From Alkalibacterium sp. AK22 (GTDB lineage: Bacteria > Bacillota > Bacilli > Lactobacillales > Carnobacteriaceae_A): a DNA stretch of 64,000 nt. Below the pieces are notes generated by a model that searched no databases, was not told where the DNA came from, and saw only the letters and a list, made by a program, of their open reading frames with translations. The translations under genes and the position numbers were made by a program. Positions 26,087-35,210 of this stretch are shown one piece after another (within the stretch, counting starts at the first letter, position 1; each line of letters opens with the position of its first letter). The stretch is from the NCBI RefSeq assembly GCF_000585255.1, contig NZ_JANL01000036.1, forward strand, positions 1-64,000, given 5' to 3'.

Positions 26087-27346
26087 TTATAATTCAAAAT
26101 AATAGCTTGACAGCAGGCTGTCTGCCTCATACTTCACAGCCAGTTTTTTCAAATAACGTTTGGCTTTAGAAAGCTCATTTGTATCCTTAGCAAGCTTTTG
26201 CTTATAAGCCTTTGTTGTTTCTCTTTCCTTAGCCGTCGCCTGCTGACTGATACAGTCCCAAGCATACTCCAGCCCCTCGATGAGATTGCCTGCATCCAGC
26301 GGCAGCTGAATTGCTTCTTCGATAAGAGAATAAAAGCGTTTGACCGGATAATGGTCTTTGTTATTGAGCAATTCTGTGATTTGGCTATATATTTCAGGTG
26401 ACCGTTCTAGGATCAGGTGCTTGTAGCAGTCCCATTCCTTATACAGCTCACTAGTCTCCTGCTTGTCTGAAGTGGCTAGTATACATTTAATGGCAGACAA
26501 GTTCTTGTCCTTAACTTCCAGCATGATGTCGATGTCAAAGTCTTTAATTTTTTTAAAATACGTCAAAAAAGGCTCAATCTCGATCGTCAGAGAGTGTGCC
26601 CCCAAGCGGGCACCTTTTTGCTGCTGGGCATAGTGAACCTTTGGACGGCCGTCCAAGGAAGACCAGGTCTGAATTGCTTTTTCTATCCAGTAAGCGTCTG
26701 AATCATTCAACTTTTCTCCATTAAGCTTATGATGCAGGTTGTCATAAACGACTGGCGCTCCTGTTTCTTCACTGATAGACAGGACATCAGCAATAGTGAA
26801 CAACCGGTCGTCATTTTCAATAATCAGCCGATCTTTAATGGTCTGGTCAAGTTCTTTGTAGTTGGCCACGAAACGTTCCATTGCCTTTTCCTTGTCTCCA
26901 TACAGACCCCCTATGTGCAAAACAAGCTTGCCTTCGCGTCCAACTTCTAAACTGTCGAGGAAAAGACAATGATACCGGAGATCTTCCACTGCCCGTTTAA
27001 TGACATCCTGTTTAGGTGAATTCAGTACCGTATACTGACCCGGATGCATCGATACTCTGAGAGCATATGCCTGAATTTTTTTAGCGATTCGAGAGAACGT
27101 ATCAGCAAATATTTTCGGCCAGTTTAAATGATTTACTTCAAGGTCTGAGCCGAAAGGAATAATGTCCGAACTGATTCTGAACATTCGAATCCCTTTAGCG
27201 TGATTATAATCAATCATCTGCTCCAACACATTCAGGTTATGCCCAATCAGTTCAATCAACCGTTCCTCTGTGGCATTCTGTTTGCGGCAGGTTTTATACT
27301 GCTGGCCGTCAAGCCCCCTAGTAATACATGGATATCCTATTCTCAT
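26087..27346 (-). CDS. uvsE: UV-damage endonuclease
   Basis: Nicks DNA 5' to UV photoproducts as part of an alternative excision repair pathway. The N-terminal part is the UvsE TIM barrel: RIGYPCITRGL at the start, FRISSDIIPFGS near residue 56, SMHPGQYTVLNSP near 100, LHIGGLYGDKEKAM near 145, IENDDRLFTIADVL and VYDNLHHKLN carrying metal-binding residues. The 419 residues exceed the ~300 of the core family by a Lys-rich C-terminal extension of about 110. The start at 27346 follows GGAGGAAAG. It forms an operon with the TspO-like gene, which suggests a shared light-stress role. Confidence 0.92.
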   Translation of the reverse strand: MRIGYPCITRGLDGQQYKTCRKQNATEERLIELIGHNLNVLEQMIDYNHAKGIRMFRISSDIIPFGSDLEVNHLNWPKIFADTFSRIAKKIQAYALRVSMHPGQYTVLNSPKQDVIKRAVEDLRYHCLFLDSLEVGREGKLVLHIGGLYGDKEKAMERFVANYKELDQTIKDRLIIENDDRLFTIADVLSISEETGAPVVYDNLHHKLNGEKLNDSDAYWIEKAIQTWSSLDGRPKVHYAQQQKGARLGAHSLTIEIEPFLTYFKKIKDFDIDIMLEVKDKNLSAIKCILATSDKQETSELYKEWDCYKHLILERSPEIYSQITELLNNKDHYPVKRFYSLIEEAIQLPLDAGNLIEGLEYAWDCISQQATAKERETTKAYKQKLAKDTNELSKAKRYLKKLAVKYEADSLLSSYYFEL

Positions 27347-27515
27347 GATACTTTCCTCCACCTAATAATTTTTTCTATATCAATTTTAACACTATAGCTA
27401 GTATATCCCTACTGAAGTGATTTCCTGTAAGTATTTGAATACTGGAGCTTATTACTAGTCTTATGCTCTATCAATCTGCTATACTTAACTTATAAATAAA
27501 AAGGAGTGAATAAAT

Positions 27516-27659
27516 ATGTTGTGGACATTAATTGGGTTATTGATTTTGTTCTGGATTCTCGGTCTTGTATTTGAAGTTGCTGGTGGACTTGTTCATATTT
27601 TACTGGTCGTTGCACTTGTTGTCTTTATCTTTAACATGATCACTGGTAGACGAACTTAA
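27516..27659 (+). CDS. Small hydrophobic membrane peptide (Lmo0937-like)
   Basis: A 47-residue protein with an AAGGAG site at 27501-27506 and a strong terminator behind it. Nearly all of it is hydrophobic, in two short segments around a central FEVAGGLVHILL, ending in the basic tail TGRRT. The sequence resembles the Lmo0937-type family of tiny Firmicute membrane proteins, whose function is unknown. It stands alone on its own transcript. Confidence 0.82.
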   Translation: MLWTLIGLLILFWILGLVFEVAGGLVHILLVVALVVFIFNMITGRRT

Positions 27660-27687
27660 CTTCCTCTACTTAGTTTTATAATTATTA

Positions 27688-27728
27688 GACTTCCCTGATG
27701 ATTATTCATCGGGGAAGTCTTTTTTTTT
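27688..27728 (+). terminator. Terminator of the small membrane peptide gene
   Basis: GACTTCCCTGATGA pairs with TCATCGGGGAAGTC around a 4-base loop, followed by nine T. Confidence 0.92.
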
Positions 27729-27798
27729 ATTTGCGCGGATTTTGAGCTCTCTCTAATTAATGTTAAGATATGACTAGATTAATAATGGAGGTAAAGAT

Positions 27799-28809
27799 AT
27801 GACTTGTCCAAATTGTACAGTTTCCAAGCAACGCATTACTTTGAAATTGCCTGAAGAGGTTGTCCCCCCAATTCTTATTCATTTTGCACAGAAAGATTAC
27901 CCACATAGGCATCACAACAAAACACTCGCGACTACTGAAGAGGCTGCCGCTGACGTAGCCGACTTCTTGACAGCGACTAGCCAGACGGCAGGCGCCTATT
28001 TCAAAATTCATGAGCATGGCTGGCAGCCTATTGAAGAACTGGCCAATTACATAGAGTCTTCCTGGGTAGACCATATTCTTCAGGAGAAATACATTAGAAT
28101 GCATTTTCAGCCTATCATCATGCCGGACGGTACTTTGTACGGTTATGAGATGTTGGCACGTTTCCAGGATCAGGATGGATCAATGATCTACCCGGATCGG
28201 TTGTTTCCTGCAGCCAAAGCGCGTGGCCGGTTATTTGCACTGGACCGCCTCTGCCGCATGAATGCAGTCAGGCAGATCACCCGTCTGCCTGAACAGCTGA
28301 AAGCCTTCATCAACTTCGTTCCTACAGCTATATACAATCCTGAATACTGTCTAAAAACAACTTCTGATATCGCCAACCAGCTATCAATAGACAGTAGCCG
28401 TTTTGTTTTTGAAGTGGTCGAGACTGAAAAAATCGCTGACTTGGATCACCTCAAGTCAATTTTGGAGTATTACCGCAGTCACGGTTTTCATTACGCCCTG
28501 GATGATGTCGGAGCGGGCTCCAATACCTTATCCATAGTAGAAGATTTGGAGCCTCCTTACATGAAACTAGATATGCAGTATGTTCAAGGAGTCAGTAGCT
28601 GTCTGGACAAGCAGGAGGTAGCCTTAAAATTTCTGGAAATCGCAGATACTTACGGGGCCGTTACACTCGCAGAAGGTGTTGAGTGTTTTGACGATTTTGA
28701 ATGGCTCAAATCCAAAGGATATCAGTTATTTCAAGGATATTTTATTGGAAGGCCTCTACCGGAACCGTTGGATACCTGCAAAATCGAACTCGCTAACTTG
28801 ATGATTTGA
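27799..28809 (+). CDS. EAL-domain c-di-GMP phosphodiesterase
   Basis: Probably linearises cyclic di-GMP. The EAL domain (about residues 95-325) retains the catalytic set: E117 in EML, N172, E205, D235 and D236, K256, E292 and Q312, so it is likely active. The first ~90 residues are unusual: a CPNC motif at 3-6 and HRHHN at 36-40, which could bind metal or sense redox. There are no transmembrane helices. GGAGG precedes the ATG. It is monocistronic, ending in a long bidirectional terminator. Confidence 0.9.
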   Translation: MTCPNCTVSKQRITLKLPEEVVPPILIHFAQKDYPHRHHNKTLATTEEAAADVADFLTATSQTAGAYFKIHEHGWQPIEELANYIESSWVDHILQEKYIRMHFQPIIMPDGTLYGYEMLARFQDQDGSMIYPDRLFPAAKARGRLFALDRLCRMNAVRQITRLPEQLKAFINFVPTAIYNPEYCLKTTSDIANQLSIDSSRFVFEVVETEKIADLDHLKSILEYYRSHGFHYALDDVGAGSNTLSIVEDLEPPYMKLDMQYVQGVSSCLDKQEVALKFLEIADTYGAVTLAEGVECFDDFEWLKSKGYQLFQGYFIGRPLPEPLDTCKIELANLMI

Positions 28810-28860
28810 TGTTCTCTTCCAGCCGGTAATCTGTCAAGCACTCAATTCTTTTTCTGCACA

Positions 28861-28910
28861 AAAAACTGCCTGAGAGAGTCGTTCCCAAAGGACTCTCTCA
28901 GGCAGTTTTT
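28861..28910. terminator. Bidirectional terminator after the EAL gene
   Basis: AAAAACTGCCTGAGAGAGTC pairs perfectly with the complement at 28891-28910; A-run and T-run flank it. Serves both convergent genes. Confidence 0.95.
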
Positions 28911-28924
28911 CACTCACAGATAGG

Positions 28925-30202
28925 CTAATCATCTTCCAGATTCATTCGTGAGCGCGTTTCTTCTAGCGACTGTCTCAATCGATTATTGATATCTTCATTG
29001 AATTCCCCTGATTCAAGAGCAGATTCTACAGGAAGGATGCGGTAAGTGTAGTTGGCATCACCAGAGTACCGGTTCCGGTATACCCAAGTCGGTGTATAGT
29101 CTACTTGCGTTACACTTGTTTCACCGGTCTGATCATTTTTTTGAATGTCGATGTTCAGTATGACTCCGTCTTCAGTTGGTTCATAACCCGCACCTAACGT
29201 TTCTCGGCGCTGATTAGAGACAAAATTACCAAGAGAATAAGCCACAACAGTTTCGTTCCCATCCACTTCAAGAAGCGTCGTTTCATGAATCACATGAGGA
29301 TGACTTCCAATAATAATATCGACCCCTTCTTTAGTCAGAAACTCTGCCCACTGATTCTGGAAGTCGTTAGGCTCTCTCGTATATTCCTGACCCCAATGCA
29401 TATAGGTGAGGATGAGATCCGGCTCAGCTTCTTTCGCCTCTGCAATATCTGCCAAAATACGCTCTTCACTAATGACATTGACCATGGCATCCAACTGCTC
29501 AGCTGAATAACTGGCTTCCAGACCATTAAGATGCTCAGTATAAGCCAGTACCGCAATCTCTATTCCTTCGACATTTTTCAGGTGCACACGGGAAGCCGGT
29601 TCTTCTGCATATGTGCCGACCGGCTCCAGTCCTCTGTCTTCGATGACTTCTACGGTGCGTCTCAAACCATCAGGACCAGTGTCCAGGCTGTGGTTGTTTG
29701 TCGTAATCAGTGTATCAAAGCCCGCAAAATCCAGTGCGTCTATAATAGCATCCGGTGTATTGAAGGCCGGATAGCCGGCATAGGTACGGGCTGACCCTGC
29801 CAAAGTGGTTTCTAGGTTTGCAATGGCTAGGTCTGCTTCTTCTATATAGGGTTTCACATCAGCAAAGACCGGGGTAAAATCATAGGAGTCGGATTCAGCA
29901 TCATACGCACTGATTATTTGAGACATATGGCCCATGACATCTCCCACAGCAGAGATTCGGATGTCTGTGAATGTCTCTTCCGGCTCTTCTGTTACTTCTT
30001 CTGCGCTGTCGTCTGTTTCCCGTGCTTCATCTTCTCCTGTGCTCTGTCCCTCGGATGCTACCTCTTCTGTTGAATCAGAAGCGTCATTATCTCCTTGGGC
30101 AAGGCCCATACCAATGACAACCGCTGCAGTCAAAACGAGCAGCAGAGTAATAATCAGTCCAAGTAATTTCCATGATTTATTTCTGTTATTCACCGGCTTC
30201 AA
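28925..30202 (-). CDS. CapA-family metallophosphatase-like envelope protein
   Basis: A 425-residue membrane-anchored protein with one N-terminal helix (residues ~11-33), an acidic linker to about residue 75, and a CapA/PgsA-type calcineurin-like domain: AVGDVMGH, ANLETTLAG, TNNHSLD, MHWGQEY, GSHPHVIH and YSLGNFVSNQ. CapA relatives take part in poly-gamma-glutamate or capsule synthesis, but no capB/capC partner is nearby, so the role is open. The start is TTG at 30202 with AGAGGT upstream, overlapping the vanY end by 17 bases, implying coupled translation. Confidence 0.85.
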   Translation of the reverse strand: MKPVNNRNKSWKLLGLIITLLLVLTAAVVIGMGLAQGDNDASDSTEEVASEGQSTGEDEARETDDSAEEVTEEPEETFTDIRISAVGDVMGHMSQIISAYDAESDSYDFTPVFADVKPYIEEADLAIANLETTLAGSARTYAGYPAFNTPDAIIDALDFAGFDTLITTNNHSLDTGPDGLRRTVEVIEDRGLEPVGTYAEEPASRVHLKNVEGIEIAVLAYTEHLNGLEASYSAEQLDAMVNVISEERILADIAEAKEAEPDLILTYMHWGQEYTREPNDFQNQWAEFLTKEGVDIIIGSHPHVIHETTLLEVDGNETVVAYSLGNFVSNQRRETLGAGYEPTEDGVILNIDIQKNDQTGETSVTQVDYTPTWVYRNRYSGDANYTYRILPVESALESGEFNEDINNRLRQSLEETRSRMNLEDD

Positions 30203-31031
30203 TATCCAAACCTCTTTCCATTAAGTATTCTTCATAAGTCAATCCGCTTTCATATATCTCCTGAGCCAGCTCTTCTCCAAAATACCTTAGGTGCCAAGGT
30301 TCAAACTGATAACCAGTCACGTCTTCCTTTCCTCTCGGGTAACGTATGACAAATCCAAATTCATGGGCTCTTTCAGCTACCCACATTCCCTCCTCGGTAT
30401 CGCCAAAAGCTTCGGACAACTGGTAATTAGCACTTTCACTGGTCACATCCATAGCCAGTCCGGTCTGATGTTCACTTTCACCAGGTCGCGCACTATATCG
30501 GTTGGCTGCTTCTTCTCCATGGTTGGAGACATAGCTGTCGAACAGCTGAACTTGAGTCTGATAGGAGCGGTAACCGGAGCGGGCATAGAGTTTGATTCCC
30601 TCTTCTTCAGCAGCCTGAAACATGTCAGACAAGGCTATAGAAGCCGCTTCTCTCAGCTGGTTGACCTCTGGATTTTCAAGAATGGTCGGTACCTCAACCG
30701 TCACCAGATCTTCGGGAGAATAATCCTCGGGCAAGGCATACTGCTTGTTCACCAATGCCTTAATACTCGAAGGTTTCAGCAGATCTGCCTCATAATCGAC
30801 TGTCACACTAACATCCTCAAAAGTTTCGTCTTGGTCTTCCTCGTCACTAACTGAATCTGATTCGTTTAGACCATCTGAGTTACTGTTATTTTCAGGTGTT
30901 TCCTCACTATTGTCCTGTCCGCTTTCTTCTGCAATGTCTTCTGACGGATCTTCTGATGCTTCCTGGCAGCCTGAAATCAGCAGGACACTGGCCAGCAAGC
31001 CAATAGACTGTATTATTACTTTTTTTTTCAC
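30186..31031 (-). CDS. D-alanyl-D-alanine carboxypeptidase lipoprotein, VanY family
   Basis: Trims the terminal D-Ala from peptidoglycan stems outside the membrane. The signal peptide ends in the lipobox LLISGC (Cys at residue 22), so the mature protein is a lipoprotein, followed by an acidic Ser/Asp/Glu linker to about residue 75. The M15 peptidase domain has the zinc ligands in SEHQTGLAMDVT and EPWHLRYFG and a catalytic RSGYRSYQTQ segment. It shares a transcript with the CapA-like gene. Confidence 0.9.
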   Translation of the reverse strand: MKKKVIIQSIGLLASVLLISGCQEASEDPSEDIAEESGQDNSEETPENNSNSDGLNESDSVSDEEDQDETFEDVSVTVDYEADLLKPSSIKALVNKQYALPEDYSPEDLVTVEVPTILENPEVNQLREAASIALSDMFQAAEEEGIKLYARSGYRSYQTQVQLFDSYVSNHGEEAANRYSARPGESEHQTGLAMDVTSESANYQLSEAFGDTEEGMWVAERAHEFGFVIRYPRGKEDVTGYQFEPWHLRYFGEELAQEIYESGLTYEEYLMERGLDIEAGE

Positions 31032-31196
31032 ATTAATGACTCCTTCGTATTCTCTTGAGACAAAACCGGCCTGTCTCGGATATTAGTCATAGATTACCAT
31101 ATTTCACCTTAAGCTGCTATCTTTACTCAAATCAGTTCACCAATCATTAGCGATTAACTGCCTAATAGCTGAATATATTTAACCCTGATCTAAAGG

Positions 31197-31949
31197 TTAA
31201 TCATCGGCTAATTGCTGATTAAAAAAATTTGTTACTGCCTGTACCGTTAAGTCATGCTGCTCCTCCCTTGAAAGGGTATTTTCCCCATCTCCTGACTGAA
31301 AACCGTAGTAACCAAAATTGGAGTGATTCCCTCCCTCGATAATGACACTCGTCAGGCTTTCTTCAGGCAAGTTTAACTGAGCCTCTTCATAACTTTCCCA
31401 ATTTAAGATGTTGTCGTTTGTTGCCGTTACCGATAAGACCGGAAGAGCATATTTTGACAAGTCGCTTCCAGAACTGGGATAGGCAGCCAGGAAAAACAGG
31501 CCATCGACTGCTTCTGAGTTGCCGGAAACAAAAATGGATGCACTGGCTCCTCCCAGAGAATGGCCACCGAGCAACCAGGGTTCATCAGATGGATAAGTGC
31601 TTTGAATATCTTCAAACGCAGCCGTGTTTAAAATTGCCAGATTCAACGGCATATTCGGAATAAATACTCTGAACCCTTCCCTGCTCAAACTTAAAGCTAG
31701 GGGAAGATAGGCAGTCGACTCTACCAGTCCACCTTGATAGAATACAAGATTTCCCTTGTGCTCATCAGTATTTACAATGATGACGTTATCTTCAACGGTC
31801 ACCTGTTCTTTTTCAATCATCCTCTCCGCCTCTAACATAGCTCTGTAAGTATTTGCCGAGAGCACGTAAAAAGAGCCGATCAGTAATAGTATCAGGATGA
31901 TTCCCATAATTAGTCCGATGCGTTTCCAGTATGTTTTCAGTATATGCAT
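31197..31949 (-). CDS. Membrane-anchored alpha/beta hydrolase
   Basis: A 250-residue protein with an N-terminal transmembrane helix (residues ~11-33) and an outward-facing alpha/beta hydrolase domain. The nucleophile elbow is GGHSLGGASA near residue 130; the Asp and His of the triad are probably in TATNDNILNW and EGGNHSNFGYYG. The FGYYG(x)QSGDG pattern fits the PF12695-like hydrolases common in Gram-positive bacteria; no substrate is known. Monocistronic, upstream of the OYE gene by 31949 to 32002 in the opposite reading order. Confidence 0.8.
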   Translation of the reverse strand: MHILKTYWKRIGLIMGIILILLLIGSFYVLSANTYRAMLEAERMIEKEQVTVEDNVIIVNTDEHKGNLVFYQGGLVESTAYLPLALSLSREGFRVFIPNMPLNLAILNTAAFEDIQSTYPSDEPWLLGGHSLGGASASIFVSGNSEAVDGLFFLAAYPSSGSDLSKYALPVLSVTATNDNILNWESYEEAQLNLPEESLTSVIIEGGNHSNFGYYGFQSGDGENTLSREEQHDLTVQAVTNFFNQQLADD

Positions 31950-32001
31950 GTACAGTTCCTGCTTTCTGACTAAAATGTCTCATTGCGCCTGCGCGTGTAT
32001 T

Positions 32002-33228
32002 TTACTCGCTTTTTCTGGCCGAGTACAGACCGGTCAAACCGTGCCCCTTCAAACTCGTTATCAGCGGTTTCCATCCATTTCTGGATAAATCAACAGCTCT
32101 ACCAGACGCAATATTTTTCATTTGCTGTTCGTAATAACTGATAGCCATAAGACCACCGATTTTCTTGTCCAAATGTTTAATACCTGTCGTCAGTCTGGGA
32201 AGATCTGCCCCAGTCATTTCTCCATTCATTAGCTTCCTCGGTAAATCAGGATAAAGAGCTAGTGGACGGGCCAAACCAATCATAGATGTACTTTTTTGTT
32301 CCAATGCTTGTTCCATACGCTCAAGTGTCCGAAAACCGCCAGTGACAACTAGCGGTATGTCGACTGTTTCCATGAGCTGCTCAGCATAGTCCAGAAAGAA
32401 AATAGTCTCTCTCTCAACCGACTGAAACATATGTGGATTTTCATAGCTCCCGCCAGATATTTCCACCAAATCGATCCCTGCAGTTGCCAGTATTTTAATA
32501 GCTTCAGTTGCTTCTTTTCCAGTAAAGCCTCCAGGCGAGAAGTCTGAACTATTCAGCTTTACACTGATAGAAAAGTCTTTCCCCAGCGTCTGACGCATCC
32601 CATAGTAAATGTCTATTAAAAAACGCAGCCTGTTATTCAGACTGCCGCCGTACTGGTCCTGCCTCTGGTTCGTTAAAGGCGATAGAAACTGGCTCACTAA
32701 ATAACCATGGGCAGCATGAATCTGTACACCCGTAAACCCTGCTTTTTTGGCCACCAGAGCTGTACTGACAAACTTATTGACCAGTATATCAATATCCGAA
32801 AGCGTTAAGGCTTTGGGGGAAGCGAAAAATAAAGCATACGGCTTTCTAAGCGGAACGGCACTTGGCGCCACCGGCTGGCTGCTCATCGATTTAGGCGACT
32901 GACGTCCTGGATGATTAATTTGCATCCACAATTCGGTCTGCTCAACAGTCGCTGTCTGTGCCCACTCTTTGAGTTTAGGCAAGTCTCGCTCATCCTCGAC
33001 TACAACATTTCCCGGCTCACCCAGTGCCGCCCTATCAACCATTACATTCCCAGACACAACTATACCCGCCCCTCCTTCAGCCCACTTGGAATATAAATTC
33101 AAATGGGCTTTTGTCGGACTGTTGTTCTTGTCAGCCATCGCTTCGCTCATCGCTGATTTAAAAAATCGATTTTTGATTACTCGGCCGTTAGGAAGCGTCA
33201 TCGGCTGTTTTACTCTTAATGTCTCCAT
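32002..33228 (-). CDS. Old-yellow-enzyme family NADH:flavin oxidoreductase
   Basis: FMN barrel enzyme of the NADH oxidase/2,4-dienoyl-CoA reductase-like group, reducing enones or related compounds. The 408 residues show the IHAAHGYLVSQFLSP active-site segment, QINHPGRQSP near 105-114 and the FMN phosphate site TGGFRT near the C-terminus. There is no C-terminal iron-sulfur/FAD domain, so it is the single-domain form. AGGAGG precedes the ATG. The gene follows an unknown beta-rich protein after 12 bases, so the two very likely form an operon. Confidence 0.88.
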   Translation of the reverse strand: METLRVKQPMTLPNGRVIKNRFFKSAMSEAMADKNNSPTKAHLNLYSKWAEGGAGIVVSGNVMVDRAALGEPGNVVVEDERDLPKLKEWAQTATVEQTELWMQINHPGRQSPKSMSSQPVAPSAVPLRKPYALFFASPKALTLSDIDILVNKFVSTALVAKKAGFTGVQIHAAHGYLVSQFLSPLTNQRQDQYGGSLNNRLRFLIDIYYGMRQTLGKDFSISVKLNSSDFSPGGFTGKEATEAIKILATAGIDLVEISGGSYENPHMFQSVERETIFFLDYAEQLMETVDIPLVVTGGFRTLERMEQALEQKSTSMIGLARPLALYPDLPRKLMNGEMTGADLPRLTTGIKHLDKKIGGLMAISYYEQQMKNIASGRAVDLSRNGWKPLITSLKGHGLTGLYSARKSE

Positions 33229-33240
33229 CGACTCCTCCTC

Positions 33241-34338
33241 TTACTGTCTTTTTGTTCGTTTCCACCAGGAGTGGATGTAATAATTATCCTGGTCCCGCTC
33301 AGTGATGTAGGCTGTCCATTCATACGTTTTAGGCCAGTCTTTATAGACTGGGGTAGTACGGAACAAAAACTTCAAAGCAAGCCGATCAGCTACCGGAGAC
33401 CAACCGCCCGAGGGAATACACTTAATTTTGATGAGCTGATTTTTTTTTGTCACCCGGTACTGTCCCGAAATCACCCCTGCTGTCTTATCACAGCTGATTT
33501 CAAATGTTCCTTCAAAAAACTGGTTAGGCTTCATCGTAATGACGTCTGGAAAAGCCGGTGCAAAGGAAAGGGTCAGCGGACAGACCCCATTAATGTTTCG
33601 CATATGCTTGATCCCGACACCTTGACCTGTCCACTCGAAAAAGAGTTCTTCTGTATAGGTCAGCAACTCCAGCTGTTTTTTCCTGAGTTTGAGTACAGGA
33701 ATGTAGTCATCCGCTGAAGGATTGAAGTCTACCATGAGCGGACGGGGACTATATCTTGCTGCTGACATAGCTGATCCATTGATTAAGACGGGTAGATTAT
33801 CCGTTTTATGAAGACGACTATTGATGTCCACTTCAATAACCGTCTGCTTTCTTCTGACGAAATAAAAATCATACAGCATAACTAAGGGGAAGGAGGAAGG
33901 ATTGGATGCATTAGCTCCCATAGGAGCAAGGATATTGAAAGGTTCACGCTTCTTGTGGTTTTTTTCGTTGATTTTTATCTTTATATTTCTGCCGTACTTA
34001 TCGTTGAACCGGTAAAGGGCCTGGACTCCTTTGCTGGTGATATCAAAGGAACTTACATCAAACATACAACGGATAGTCTCGCATAAGCCCCGACCGGCAG
34101 AATTAAAATGCTTTTCTTTGATATTTATATCAGGCTGATGATAGACATCGACTTGACCGTCTCGTCGCCAAGCTATGATTAGATGCCCTTTGCCTACCTT
34201 GTGATCATTTACATACTGAATTTCAAAGCCATTATACCGACTGTCAGGATCTTTTTCAAAACTAATCATCAGTAGGCGTTCAATAGGATCTACTTTAATT
34301 TGAAAAGGATTAATTAAAAACCGCAGATCATTTGTCAT
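33241..34338 (-). CDS. Unknown protein paired with the OYE flavoenzyme
   Basis: I do not recognise a family. The 365-residue protein has no signal peptide or membrane helix and looks beta-rich throughout: alternating hydrophobic strands, many aromatic residues, and two halves that each end in long strand-like stretches. Notable patches are ILAPMGANASNPSSFP near 147-162 and FNPSADDYIPVL near 205-216. The start at 34338 has a very strong AAGGAGGGGG site; an in-frame ATG 8 codons upstream lacks one. It directly precedes the OYE gene, so a shared pathway on a hydrophobic or lipid substrate is conceivable, but that is speculation. Confidence 0.7.
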   Translation of the reverse strand: MTNDLRFLINPFQIKVDPIERLLMISFEKDPDSRYNGFEIQYVNDHKVGKGHLIIAWRRDGQVDVYHQPDINIKEKHFNSAGRGLCETIRCMFDVSSFDITSKGVQALYRFNDKYGRNIKIKINEKNHKKREPFNILAPMGANASNPSSFPLVMLYDFYFVRRKQTVIEVDINSRLHKTDNLPVLINGSAMSAARYSPRPLMVDFNPSADDYIPVLKLRKKQLELLTYTEELFFEWTGQGVGIKHMRNINGVCPLTLSFAPAFPDVITMKPNQFFEGTFEISCDKTAGVISGQYRVTKKNQLIKIKCIPSGGWSPVADRLALKFLFRTTPVYKDWPKTYEWTAYITERDQDNYYIHSWWKRTKRQ

Positions 34339-34620
34339 AAGAACCCCCTCCTTACTTTTCAATCCTGCTTAGGCTCCACTTTTTATACCTTTTAAAGTTT
34401 ATTTCACTGTACGCCTCAAATCTCAGACTCCTACATATAGAATCTTTCCGAACCGATAGCATGGTCTGTGCAGAAAGCTAGCAGCTTTTCACTTTCATTA
34501 TAACCTTTTTGTACTAGAATATGTAATTATAAATGCAGACTTCCTTCTTTAACGATATACCTCTATAGTCCACACTATCCCCGCTGCTATATCAGCTTTG
34601 ACAAACGTAGACAAACAAAA
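34339..34620. other. Non-coding stretch downstream of ywbE
   Basis: No gene, repeat or strong promoter was recognised apart from AT-rich sequence that should hold the promoter of the unknown-protein/OYE operon. Confidence 0.4.
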
Positions 34621-34652
34621 ACAGACACTGGCCGTTTCGGGCCAGCGTCTGT
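34621..34652 (-). terminator. Terminator of ywbE
   Basis: ACAGACACTGGCC pairs with GGCCAGCGTCTGT; on the minus strand a T-rich run follows. Confidence 0.85.
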
Positions 34653-34687
34653 CACTGATCAGAATCCTTTTTACTAATCAATAGTGC

Positions 34688-34882
34688 TTACTTAAGGACT
34701 TCTTTTACCCTACCTACTGTCTGGTCTTCCAGCATGACTTTAATTCCATGCGGATGGGTGGGTGAGTTGGTGAGTAGCTTCATGACCACGCCTTCTGTCA
34801 GCTTACCCGAACGCTGATCCTGCTTCTGAACAACCTTTACTTTGTCCCCCGGTTTGATATTTTGTCTTTTTGTTCCATCCAT
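34688..34882 (-). CDS. ywbE: YwbE-family small protein
   Basis: A 64-residue protein of the YwbE (DUF2196) family, of unknown function. The defining pattern is the small KOW-like stretch IKPGDKVKVVQKQDQRSG followed by GVVMKLLTNSPTHPHGIKVML. Its KOW-like, basic and compact nature suggests nucleic-acid binding, which is inference. AGGAGG precedes the ATG. Monocistronic and divergent from the heliorhodopsin gene. Confidence 0.9.
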   Translation of the reverse strand: MDGTKRQNIKPGDKVKVVQKQDQRSGKLTEGVVMKLLTNSPTHPHGIKVMLEDQTVGRVKEVLK

Positions 34883-35210
34883 ATATATATCCTCCTTGTC
34901 GGTAAATAAATAGAATAAGCATCCTTATACCCTTAGAGCTTATCGTCTGCTAATAATCAGACTCAGTTGTCTTCATATAGTATACACTCTTTCAGCTGTA
35001 TAAGATACTAGTCCCATTTTGAAGCCTTAGATTGTTTCCCCTTTAGATACATGCCAGCAGGAGGTCCGAATCCTATTTTTAGTGAATGTATGGTAAAATA
35101 GTCCTAAACAAAGACAGTTTGATCCGCTTTTTTCTTCAGACAGAAAGGGGGGGAGTTGGTCCGTAGATGATTCCTGCAACTGCTTCATACCGAAAAGGAG
35201 CGTGTGTATT
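34883..35210. other. Divergent intergenic region between ywbE and heliorhodopsin
   Basis: It contains the likely heliorhodopsin promoter near 35091, a G-run (35145-35152 area) and a 24-codon open frame at 35167-35241 overlapping the heliorhodopsin start in another frame. No other structure was seen. Confidence 0.5.
35091..35099 (+). promoter_or_regulatory. Extended -10 promoter for heliorhodopsin
   Basis: TGG followed by TAAAAT (35094-35099) forms an extended -10 element; no good -35 is visible. The resulting leader would be about 105 bases. Confidence 0.45.
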
